18,711 nucleotides of DNA from assembly GCA_023392975.1 (NCBI GenBank), contig JAEWNA010000341.1, forward strand, positions 1 through 18,711, in the 5' to 3' direction. The position numbers were made by a program, and so were the translations under genes. This DNA is from Pseudomonadota bacterium. GTDB taxonomy: Bacteria; Pseudomonadota; Gammaproteobacteria; Xanthomonadales; Xanthomonadaceae. Within the stretch, counting starts at the first letter, position 1. Every line of letters starts with the position of its first letter. The notes under the pieces were generated by a model. It was not told the origin of the DNA. It did no database searches and saw only the letters and a program-made list of their open reading frames with translations. Below are positions 1-6,375 of the stretch, in pieces.

Positions 1-1490
1 GTCCAGCGCAGCGCCGGCGCCCAGGCCACTTCGCCGCTGCCGTCGAGGCGGCCGCTGGGCATCGTCGCGCGCAGCGTGCGGAGGCGTGCGCCCTGCGCAT
101 TGCCCTGCGCCTGCAGCGCGAGCTGCGCGCGTTCGTCCGCGCGCACGAGCGTGGCGGTGCCCTCGGCGGTCCACGCGCGCAGGTGCCCGGACAGCTTGAA
201 GTCGCCGTCGCCGACGATCGCCACCGCGCCCTTCTCTTCGCCCTGCCAGCGCAGACCGCGCGCCTGCAGCGTGCCGTCGAAGCGGGCGTCTTCGGGCGTC
301 GTGAAATCGGCGCGACCGTCGGCGCGCAGCGTGCCGCCGAGCGTGTCGATCGCCAGCGGCGCGAGCAGCAGCGTCTGCCGTTCGACGGTCAGCGTCGATG
401 GCCGCACCGCGACGACGAGATCGCCCTGCGCGACCCGGCCCTGCAGGTTCAGCCTGCCGCCGAGCCCGTCGCCGCGCAGATCGAAGGCATAGGGCGGCGC
501 ATCGTCGTCGCTGCCGGTCAGCGCGGCGAGGGTGAGCGCGTCGCCCTTCGCCGTGAACGTCCAGCGCGGGCGGTCCTCGCCGACCAGGTGCACGCGCGCC
601 GACACCGGGCCCGGCGCGCGCCCGGACAGGGCGACATCGAGCGCGCGCAGATCGCCGCGCGCCACCAGCCCGAGCGCGGCCGGCGTGCGGCCCGTCGCCG
701 CGGGCAGGCGCGCGGTGGCGACGAGGTCCATGCGGTAACGCTTCGCCGGCGCGTAGTCGCCGTGCAGCGTGAACCGGCCGCGATCGGTGTCGGCCTGGAG
801 ATGCTCGACGTGCAGCCGGCCGTCCTCCGCTTCCAGCCCGCCGCGCACGCGACCCAGCGCGACGAGGTGTTCGCCGGCGCGCGACACGGTCAAACCGTCG
901 ATGGCGATGGCGTCAGCCTGCAGCGCCAGCGGCGGCGCGATCTTCGGCAGCGAGCCGGGCCAGCGCGGCAGCTCGAACGGCGTGTCGTCCTTCGGCAGCG
1001 ACAGCGTCGCCTCGCGCACCGCCAGCGCGTCCAGCCGCAGGCGGCGACCGAGCAGCGGCTGCAGCGCGGGGTCGAGCATCAGTTCGCGGGCGGTGAATAC
1101 GGTCTCCAGCGGCGCGGCGCAGTCGGGATACGCCACCGGCTTGCCGTCGCGGTCGGGGCAGCCGCGATGGACGTAGCGCACGTCGTGCAGCGTCATCGGC
1201 CCGGCCGCGGGGCCTTCGGCGCGCGACCAGGTCAGCGCATCGCCTTCGGGCAGGCGCGCGGCGATCTGCCCGAGCAACAGGTCGCGACCGCCCAGCGTGT
1301 TGAACAGCCAGTACAGCAGCAGCCCGCCGCCGACGGTGAGCGCGGCCAGCGACAGCAGGCCGCGGATCGCCAGCCAGCGCAGGCGCGCGCGGCGGCGGTC
1401 GCGCAGTTCGGCGATGCGCGCCTCGCGCTCCGCCTGCGGGCGTGGCGCGTCGGCAGGCGGCGTCGGCAGCGCGGAGTCGTCGATGCCCAT
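1..1490 (-). CDS. tamB: Translocation and assembly module protein TamB, N-terminal part (runs off left edge)
   Basis: TamB is an inner-membrane-anchored, periplasm-spanning beta-helical protein that works with TamA and is implicated in outer-membrane protein insertion and phospholipid transport. The first 496 codons are in the window; the C-terminal DUF490/TamB domain lies beyond base 1. The frame is open from the ATG at 1490 to the edge. Residues 1-38 are charged and cytoplasmic. One hydrophobic segment follows at about 40-62 (RWLAIRGLLSLAALTVGG onwards), as in TamB's N-terminal anchor. The rest is a long run of alternating beta-like sequence without cysteines clustered into motifs, typical of the family. 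The start lies 3 bp after the tamA stop (TGA GCG ATG) in the same frame, so translation is probably coupled. The family call rests on the anchor plus the tamA neighbour, because the diagnostic C-terminal domain is not visible. Confidence 0.9.
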   Translation of the reverse strand, partial: MGIDDSALPTPPADAPRPQAEREARIAELRDRRRARLRWLAIRGLLSLAALTVGGGLLLYWLFNTLGGRDLLLGQIAARLPEGDALTWSRAEGPAAGPMTLHDVRYVHRGCPDRDGKPVAYPDCAAPLETVFTARELMLDPALQPLLGRRLRLDALAVREATLSLPKDDTPFELPRWPGSLPKIAPPLALQADAIAIDGLTVSRAGEHLVALGRVRGGLEAEDGRLHVEHLQADTDRGRFTLHGDYAPAKRYRMDLVATARLPAATGRTPAALGLVARGDLRALDVALSGRAPGPVSARVHLVGEDRPRWTFTAKGDALTLAALTGSDDDAPPYAFDLRGDGLGGRLNLQGRVAQGDLVVAVRPSTLTVERQTLLLAPLAIDTLGGTLRADGRADFTTPEDARFDGTLQARGLRWQGEEKGAVAIVGDGDFKLSGHLRAWTAEGTATLVRADERAQLALQAQGNAQGARLRTLRATMPSGRLDGSGEVAWAPALRW

Positions 1491-1493
1491 CGC

Positions 1494-3299
1494 TCAGAGG
1501 TCCGCGCCGAGGTTGAGGTGCAGGGTGAACCGCGCGTCGGGGTCGTCCAGCCCGTGGCCGATGTCGATCCGCAGCGGCCCGACCGGGGATTTCCAGCGCA
1601 GGCCGATGCCGACGCCGCGACGCAGGCGGTCGAAGCCGCCATCGAAGGCATCGCCGGCGTCGACGAACGCAGCCGCGCCCCAGGTCGGCGTGAAGTAGCG
1701 CTCGTACTCGGCGCTCGCGACCAGCACGTTCTTCGCGCCGACCGAATACAGGCCGCTGCTCGTGCGGATGCGCGGACCGATCTCGCGATAGCCGTAGCCG
1801 CGAACGCTGCGATCGCCGCCGGCGTAGAAACGCAGGCTCGGCGGGATGTCGACCAGCGCGTTGGTGAAGGTGTGGCCGAGTTCGCCGCGCAGGATCAGCC
1901 GATCGTTCGGACCGAGGCCGCGGTACCACGATCCGCGCAGGTGCAGCTGCAGGAAATTCGCGTCCGAGCCCGCGCCCTCGACGCCGCCGCGCACGGTGAG
2001 CGCACCGCCGTAGCCGCGCCGCGGCGCGATGCGGTCGTCGACGTCCACGTATTCGGCGACCAGCGACGGGAAGGTGAACGTGGCGTAGCGATAGTCCACG
2101 TACGGCAGGCCGCTGCCGCGGGCGAGCGCCGGATAGGCCCAGCGTTCGCGCAGTACGTGCGCGGAGGCGATCAGGTTGAGGTGGCGGTCGTATTGGCCGT
2201 TGCGGCTGAAGACCAGTTCGCTGCGCCGCGAGTCGATGTAGTCGGTCTGTTCGTCGGCGAACTGCAGGCTGCCGGTGTACCAGCCGTCGCGCCAGGCGAA
2301 CGCCGGCACGCGGTATTGCAGGGTGAGCGTCTTGCGCTTCTCGGCGTAGTCGAGCTGGGCGAGCGCCTTGTGCCCGCGGGAGTTGAGATAGCGTCGCTCC
2401 ACGCCCATGGACACGCCGGCGCCGCTTTCGGTGCCGTAGCTGGCGCCGAGGCTGTAGATGCTGCGCTTCGCGGGCGTGAGCCGCACCGTCACCGGCACTT
2501 CGCCGCCGACGGCGTCCTCGGGCCGCGGCTCGATGTCGACGCGGCTGAAGTAGTCGAGCCCGTCCAGCGACTTGCGCAGACGATCGAGGCGACCCTGGTG
2601 GTAGTAGTCGCCCTGTTTCCAGTAGACGAACTCGCGCAGCAGCGACTCGCGCACCGCCGGCTTCTCGCCCTGGTCGAAGGTGATCTCGCCCATCGCATAG
2701 CGATCGCCGCTGTTCCAGCGCAGGTCGACGTCCGCGGCCCGTTCGGCGCGGGTCACTTCCACCCGCCGCGCGACGAAGTCGGCGTCGAAGTAGCCGCGCT
2801 CGGCCAGGCGCCGGGTGATGAACGCCTTGCTCTTTTCGTAGGTCGGATGGTCGAACACGTCGCCGACCTTCGGCGCGAACGCGTCCAGCTCCTCTTTCAG
2901 GTAGCGGTCGTCGGCGCCCTCGCCCTCGATCGCCACGGTCTCGCTGCGCACCCGCACCGGGTCGCCGGGCGACACGGCGATGCGCACGTCCACCGGCGCG
3001 TCGGCGGCGAGGCCGTCGATCGTCGCGGGCACGGTCGAGATGGCGATATCGGGCGTGTAGCGGCCGAACGGCTCCAGCGCCTCGCGGGTCTCGTCTTCGG
3101 CCACCCGCAGCAGGTAGGCCAGGCGCGCGTCCGACAGCGGCTTGCCGCGGGCGTCGTCCAGCGACAGCGCGGCGCGGACGTTCGCGGTCATCGCCTCGTC
3201 GAGGCCGACGACCTCGACCTTGCCGACCGTCGCCGCCTGCACGACGCCGCAGCACAGCAGGAGCGGGGCGACGAGGACGGGTCGGGGGGCGTTCGGCAT
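1494..3299 (-). CDS. tamA: Outer-membrane translocation and assembly module protein TamA (Omp85 family)
   Basis: The 601-residue protein has the TamA plan. A signal peptide occupies residues 1-22 (cleavage near VVQA/ATVG). Three POTRA-like repeats follow at about 25-100, 110-190 and 200-275, then a 16-strand beta-barrel from about 280 to the end. The Omp85 signature VRGY is present at 499-502 (GGDRSVRGYGYREIG), and the barrel closes with GPLRIDIGHGLDDPDARF and a terminal LGADL, like the LGPEL ending of E. coli TamA. Length is close to the usual 575-600. It forms the outer-membrane half of the TAM complex with TamB, whose gene follows after 3 bp. No Shine-Dalgarno sequence is seen. Instead TATCCT lies 6 nt before the ATG, which may mean a leaderless transcript (inference). 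Confidence 0.95.
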   Translation of the reverse strand: MPNAPRPVLVAPLLLCCGVVQAATVGKVEVVGLDEAMTANVRAALSLDDARGKPLSDARLAYLLRVAEDETREALEPFGRYTPDIAISTVPATIDGLAADAPVDVRIAVSPGDPVRVRSETVAIEGEGADDRYLKEELDAFAPKVGDVFDHPTYEKSKAFITRRLAERGYFDADFVARRVEVTRAERAADVDLRWNSGDRYAMGEITFDQGEKPAVRESLLREFVYWKQGDYYHQGRLDRLRKSLDGLDYFSRVDIEPRPEDAVGGEVPVTVRLTPAKRSIYSLGASYGTESGAGVSMGVERRYLNSRGHKALAQLDYAEKRKTLTLQYRVPAFAWRDGWYTGSLQFADEQTDYIDSRRSELVFSRNGQYDRHLNLIASAHVLRERWAYPALARGSGLPYVDYRYATFTFPSLVAEYVDVDDRIAPRRGYGGALTVRGGVEGAGSDANFLQLHLRGSWYRGLGPNDRLILRGELGHTFTNALVDIPPSLRFYAGGDRSVRGYGYREIGPRIRTSSGLYSVGAKNVLVASAEYERYFTPTWGAAAFVDAGDAFDGGFDRLRRGVGIGLRWKSPVGPLRIDIGHGLDDPDARFTLHLNLGADL

Positions 3300-3305
3300 C
3301 GCGAC

Positions 3306-3311
3306 AGGATA
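3306..3311 (-). promoter_or_regulatory. Possible -10 element of tamA
   Basis: TATCCT on the minus strand (4 of 6 matches to TATAAT) ends 6 nt before the tamA ATG. That spacing would put the transcription start on or next to the A of the start codon. No matching -35 box is evident. Weak when taken alone. Confidence 0.3.
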
Positions 3312-3415
3312 CCTGCGGGCTGCGGCCGCTCATCCGCCGCCGCGACGATCGTTCATCTTGCGAACGGGGCCGGGGCCGGACGGCATTCCGCCCGACCACG
3401 GCCATCCCGACGGCC

Positions 3416-3775
3416 TCAGGGCAGCACGATGTCCTGCTGCGTGCAGACCGCCGAGGTGGCGTCGCTGCCGATCAGGACGTTGTTGGCGTCGCGGACCTGC
3501 ACCGAGGCGGCGATCGTGCCTTCGTAGCGCGGGCACCAGAAGCTGCAGGTGTCGTGGTGCGTGCAATCGCGCGGGAAGATGGCGTCGGTGCCGTTGGTAT
3601 CGAAGGTCCACCAGATCTTCAGCGGGGTCGGCGACGACGGGCTGTCCACCGAGACCGCGCAGAAATTGCTGGCCAGGCTGCAATCGAGGGTCACCGGGGC
3701 GGACTGTGCGCGGGCGGCATGCGGGACGAGGGCGGCGGCCGCCAGGACGGCGGCGACGAGGGCGATGCGCTGCAT
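3416..3775 (-). CDS. Small secreted cysteine-containing protein, function unknown
   Basis: This 119-residue protein is not one I recognise by family. It has a clear Sec signal peptide at residues 1-23 (hydrophobic LVAAVLAAAALV, cleavage after AARA). The mature part of about 96 residues carries six cysteines (DCSL, NFCAV, RDCTH, DTCSF, FWCPR, AVCTQ), an even number compatible with three disulfides in the periplasm or outside the cell. It is rich in beta-prone residues and has no lipobox and no further membrane segment. A strong ribosome binding site precedes the ATG. It stands alone, 116 bp upstream of the tamA start in genome order and 175 bp downstream of the next gene, so it is probably its own transcription unit. 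Coding status is well supported by the signal peptide, RBS and GC-rich third positions. Confidence 0.8.
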   Translation of the reverse strand: MQRIALVAAVLAAAALVPHAARAQSAPVTLDCSLASNFCAVSVDSPSSPTPLKIWWTFDTNGTDAIFPRDCTHHDTCSFWCPRYEGTIAASVQVRDANNVLIGSDATSAVCTQQDIVLP

Positions 3776-3781
3776 GGAAGG

Positions 3782-3787
3782 TCTCCT
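3782..3787 (-). promoter_or_regulatory. Ribosome binding site of the small secreted protein
   Basis: AGGAGA sits 6 nt upstream of the ATG at 3775. It is one of the few strong Shine-Dalgarno sequences in the window and fixes this start. Confidence 0.75.
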
Positions 3788-3950
3788 TGCGTGTCGTGGC
3801 CGGCATCGGACCCGTCGCGGACGCGCGTCGCGCGCGGGCGTGCCGGGCTCCGCGTCATTGCGGAACGCCTGCAGTCTGGCGAGGCCTTGTCTGAACCGGT
3901 GAGACCGCGATCACCGCCGCGGCCATCGACGGCACCGCGAGGAAGATGAT

Positions 3951-4397
3951 TCAGGGTGCGGCGCTGGCGACCGGCGCGACGGTCTGCAGGCGGTTGCCGT
4001 ACTTCTTCATGCAGCCCTTGATCGGCTCGGAGCCCGCCACCCGCGGCTGCCAGCTGCGGTTGGGCTCGGGATGGGCGTGATCGGCGGCGAGGGCGTAGCG
4101 CATGCACGGCTGCAGTTCGAGCGACAGCGTCTGCGCGGTCATCTCGCCGCTCTTGCCGCGCTTGAAACTGGCCAGCCGCAGCCCGTGCATGCCCGGCGCC
4201 AGCTTGTAGAGCGCGCGATCATCGAAATCCATCGAGCCGTCGATTGCCACCAGCATCACGTCGTACTGCGCCTGTCCTTGATCGGACTGGCCGCCGACGC
4301 GGACTTCGGCCCAGGGGCCGTCGTCGCCGGCGAACACGGGGGAAGACAGGCCGGCCACGAGCGCGGCGAGGAGACAGGACGAACGGAAACGGCGCAT
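3951..4397 (-). CDS. Predicted secreted protein, function unknown
   Basis: The 148-residue protein begins at the ATG giving MRRFRSSCLLAALVAG, a standard signal peptide cleaved near SPVFA/GDDG. The frame stays open to a GTG 33 nt upstream, but that would add residues before the signal peptide and lies next to a promoter-like sequence, so I chose the internal ATG. The mature protein has a beta-rich core with a dipeptide pattern of V-x-VDG, then YKLAPGMHGLRL, then LELQPCMRYALAADH. This resembles small periplasmic or lipoprotein domains of the DUF2846/PEGA type, although I cannot assign it. There are two mature cysteines, in PCMRY and KGCMKK. No good Shine-Dalgarno precedes the start. An 8-10-8 inverted repeat lies just upstream. 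Confidence 0.75.
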   Translation of the reverse strand: MRRFRSSCLLAALVAGLSSPVFAGDDGPWAEVRVGGQSDQGQAQYDVMLVAIDGSMDFDDRALYKLAPGMHGLRLASFKRGKSGEMTAQTLSLELQPCMRYALAADHAHPEPNRSWQPRVAGSEPIKGCMKKYGNRLQTVAPVASAAP

Positions 4398-4420
4398 GGC
4401 GGGGGAGGAACGCGGCGGGG

Positions 4421-4446
4421 ATGCGCGCACTCTAGGCAGCGCGCAT
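4421..4446 (-). promoter_or_regulatory. 8-bp inverted repeat around a -10-like hexamer, upstream of the 3951-4397 gene
   Basis: ATGCGCGC at 4421-4428 and its exact complement GCGCGCAT at 4439-4446 are separated by 10 bp. On the minus strand the spacer holds TAGAGT (4434 to 4429), a 4-of-6 match to a -10 box, about 30 bp before the start codon at 4397. The arrangement would suit a repressor site over a promoter, or a short hairpin. The function is inference. Confidence 0.35.
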
Positions 4447-4481
4447 GACGATTTGCCGCGACTGCGGTTGCAGAATCGGAC

Positions 4482-6002
4482 TCAGCGCGCGCCGGCGTGC
4501 GGGAGTGCGACGAACGTCTCGAGCCCGGGTTGCGGCGGCGTGCCGGCGCGCGGATGGAACTCGCCCGAGGCCGGATCGAAGGCGTAGTCGTTCTTCCAGG
4601 CGTCGTAGTGCCGCATCACCTCGTGGATGGCGCGGGCGACGTAGACGACTTCCTCGTCGGTCATGGTCGGATGCAGCGACACGCGCACCCAGCCGGGCTT
4701 GTTGCTCAGGTCGCCGGCGTCGATCTGGCAGGTGATCTGCTGCGAGATCTCCTCGCTGACGTTGAGCAGGATGTGGCCGTAGGTGCCCGCGCAGGAACAC
4801 CCGCCGCGCACCTGTACGCCGAAGCGGTCGTTGAGCAGGCGCACGATCAGGTTGTGGTGCTTCTCCAGCGAATAGAACGAGAAGATGCACAGGCGTTCGC
4901 ACTGCTCCGGTTCCAGCAGCTGGATGCCCGGCTCCTTGCGCAGCTCGGCCAGGAACAGCTCGCGCAGCTCGCGCTCGCGGGCCTCGATGTTGGCGACGCC
5001 CATCGCGTCCTTGACCTGCACCGCCAGCGCCGCGCGGATGGTCTGCAGGAAACCCGGCGTGCCGCCGTCCTCGCGTGCCTCGATGCCGTCGACGAAACGG
5101 TGGCCGCCCCACGGGTTGGTCCAGGCCACGGTGCCGCCGCCGGGCGCGTCGGGCACCTTCAGCCGGTACAGCGAGGCGTCGAACAGCAGCACGCCGCTCG
5201 ACCCCGGGCCGCCGAGGAACTTGTGCGGCGAGAAATACACCGCGTCGAGCTTCTGCGCCAGGTCGGCCGGATGCATGTCGATCTCGACGTACGGCGCGGA
5301 CGCCGCGAAATCGACGAAGCACAGGCCGCCGTGCGCATGCATGATCGCCGCCATCGCGTGGTACGGGGTGACGATGCCGGTGACGTTGGAGCAGGCCGAG
5401 AACGCGCCGATCTTCAGCGGCCGGTGCGCATGGCGTTCGAGGATCCGCGGCAGCGCGTCGATGTCCGGCCGCCCGCAGGCGGCGCGCGGCAGGATCTCCA
5501 CGTGGACCGCGCACTCCTCCCAGCTGGTCTGGTTCGAGTGGTGCTCCATGTGGGTGAGCACGACCAGCGGCTTCTCCTCGTCGCGGAGCGCCACGCGGCC
5601 GGCGAGCTGCTCCGGGATGCGCAGGCCGAGGATGCGCTGGAACTTGTTGACCACGCCGGTCATGCCCGAGCCCTGCGCGATCAGCACGTCGTTCGGGCCG
5701 GCGTTGCAGTGGCGTTTGATGATCGCCTGCGCCTGGTGGTAGGCGTGGGTCATCCGGGTGCCGGTGAGCGTGGTCTCGGTGTGGGTGTTGGCGACGTACG
5801 GGCCGAGGACATCGGCGAGGTAGTCCTCGATCGGCCGGTACAGGCGGCCGCTGGCGGTCCAGTCGGCGTACACCACCCGGCCGTCGCCCCGGACCTGCGG
5901 GTCGTGCAGGTCGTGGCCGATCACCTGCGCCCGGAACGGCGCAAACCAGGCTTCGAGGCTGCCGGTCGATCGGGCAGCGCGGAGGGGAGCGGCAGCAGGC
6001 AT
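4482..6002 (-). CDS. Aminotransferase class V-fold PLP-dependent enzyme (SufS/NifS-like fold)
   Basis: The 506-residue protein has the fold-type I class V pattern. HMEHHSN at 151-157 supplies the histidine that stacks on PLP, FVDFAAS at 229-235 supplies the aspartate (D231) that binds the pyridine nitrogen, and YFSPHKFLGG at 256-265 supplies the Schiff-base lysine K261. Near the C-terminus RGGCSCAGTYGH (399-410) sits where cysteine desulfurases carry their RxGxHCA catalytic cysteine loop, with two cysteines, C402 and C404. At 506 residues it is about 100 longer than SufS or IscS. Whether it is a desulfurase, lyase or aminotransferase cannot be told from the sequence. The next gene on the same strand (start 4397) has promoter-like DNA of its own, so the enzyme gene may be monocistronic. 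The ATG at 6002 was preferred over an in-frame GTG at 6056, because a good -10 hexamer lies between them. Confidence 0.88.
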   Translation of the reverse strand: MPAAAPLRAARSTGSLEAWFAPFRAQVIGHDLHDPQVRGDGRVVYADWTASGRLYRPIEDYLADVLGPYVANTHTETTLTGTRMTHAYHQAQAIIKRHCNAGPNDVLIAQGSGMTGVVNKFQRILGLRIPEQLAGRVALRDEEKPLVVLTHMEHHSNQTSWEECAVHVEILPRAACGRPDIDALPRILERHAHRPLKIGAFSACSNVTGIVTPYHAMAAIMHAHGGLCFVDFAASAPYVEIDMHPADLAQKLDAVYFSPHKFLGGPGSSGVLLFDASLYRLKVPDAPGGGTVAWTNPWGGHRFVDGIEAREDGGTPGFLQTIRAALAVQVKDAMGVANIEARERELRELFLAELRKEPGIQLLEPEQCERLCIFSFYSLEKHHNLIVRLLNDRFGVQVRGGCSCAGTYGHILLNVSEEISQQITCQIDAGDLSNKPGWVRVSLHPTMTDEEVVYVARAIHEVMRHYDAWKNDYAFDPASGEFHPRAGTPPQPGLETFVALPHAGAR

Positions 6003-6008
6003 ATCGAC

Positions 6009-6038
6009 ATTATGCCTCGTTATTTGCTTTCGCCCCAA
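6009..6038 (-). promoter_or_regulatory. Predicted promoter of the class V enzyme gene, possibly leaderless
   Basis: On the minus strand TTGGGG (6038 to 6033), an 18-nt spacer and CATAAT (6014 to 6009, 5 of 6 matches to TATAAT) are followed after 6 nt by the ATG at 6002. Transcription would begin at or beside the start codon. A GAGG about 11 nt before the ATG is the only Shine-Dalgarno-like alternative. Confidence 0.45.
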
Positions 6039-6070
6039 TGGAGTGATGGGCGCCACTGACCGGTCGGGCC

Positions 6071-6120
6071 GCCCCTCCTCCGCCCTTCGGGCACCTTCTC
6101 CCCCGCGGGCCGGGAGAAGG
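6071..6120 (+). repeat. REP-like palindromic repeat, copy A
   Basis: It contains a short CGCCCTTCGGGC hairpin followed by CCTTCTCCC (6094-6102) pairing with GGGAGAAGG (6112-6120) in a 9-bp stem. The same module occurs in opposite orientation at 8674-8715, on the other side of glyS. Confidence 0.75.
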
Positions 6121-6154
6121 AAGACGCGAGGTCTGACGCGAGGCGTGCACCGAG

Positions 6155-6199
6155 CCCCTCTCCCCCTGGCGGGAGAGGGGTTTGGGAGAGGGGACAGGG
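6155..6199 (+). repeat. REP-like palindromic repeat, copy B
   Basis: CCCCTCTCCC (6155-6164) pairs with GGGAGAGGGG (6171-6180) in a 10-bp stem with a 6-nt loop. A second GGGAGAGGGG follows at 6184-6193. Repeats of this CCCTCTCC/GGAGAGGG type are frequent between genes of high-GC proteobacteria. Confidence 0.75.
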
Positions 6200-6216
6200 G
6201 CCACTGCGCCTGTCGC

Positions 6217-6267
6217 GCCCCTCACCCGCCGCGCAAGCGCGGCGACCTCTCCCGCAAGGGGAGAGGT
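6217..6267 (+). repeat. REP-like palindromic repeat, copy C
   Basis: Two hairpins stand in tandem: CGCCGCGC (6227-6234) with GCGCGGCG (6237-6244), and ACCTCTCCC (6245-6253) with GGGAGAGGT (6259-6267). They are preceded by the CCCCTCAC lead-in that such repeats usually carry. Confidence 0.75.
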
Positions 6268-6317
6268 GAAGGCTGCAGGACTCGGACTGGAGGAGCCGAC
6301 ACGAAGCCGGCGCAAAG

Positions 6318-6368
6318 CCCCTCTCCCCGCAGGCGGGGAGCCGGTGCCCGCAAGGCGGGTGAGGGGCG
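6318..6368 (+). repeat. REP-like palindromic repeat, copy D, next to the glyS stop
   Basis: CTCCCCGC (6323-6330) pairs with GCGGGGAG (6333-6340), and CCCGC (6347-6351) with GCGGG (6355-6359), ending in GTGAGGGGC. It lies directly after the glyS stop at 6376, so its RNA hairpins could define the 3' end of the glyQ-glyS transcript. There is no U-tract. Apart from the four repeat copies, the rest of the 6003-6375 gap holds nothing I recognise except the promoter of the leftward class V enzyme gene. Confidence 0.7.
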
Positions 6369-6375
6369 CGGCGGA

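Noticed and set aside
183..3527. A 1114-codon open frame on the plus strand opposite tamA and tamB
   Set aside because: It is an antisense shadow produced by high GC. Its translation is Arg/Ala/Gln-rich with no domain, whereas the minus strand encodes clear TamA and TamB.
4497..6059. A 520-codon plus-strand open frame opposite the class V enzyme
   Set aside because: The minus-strand product has the full set of PLP-binding motifs. The opposite frame is a low-complexity mirror of it.
6071..6368. CRISPR array or tandem repeat
   Set aside because: The units are palindromic, differ from each other and have no regular spacers. They fit REP-like intergenic repeats.
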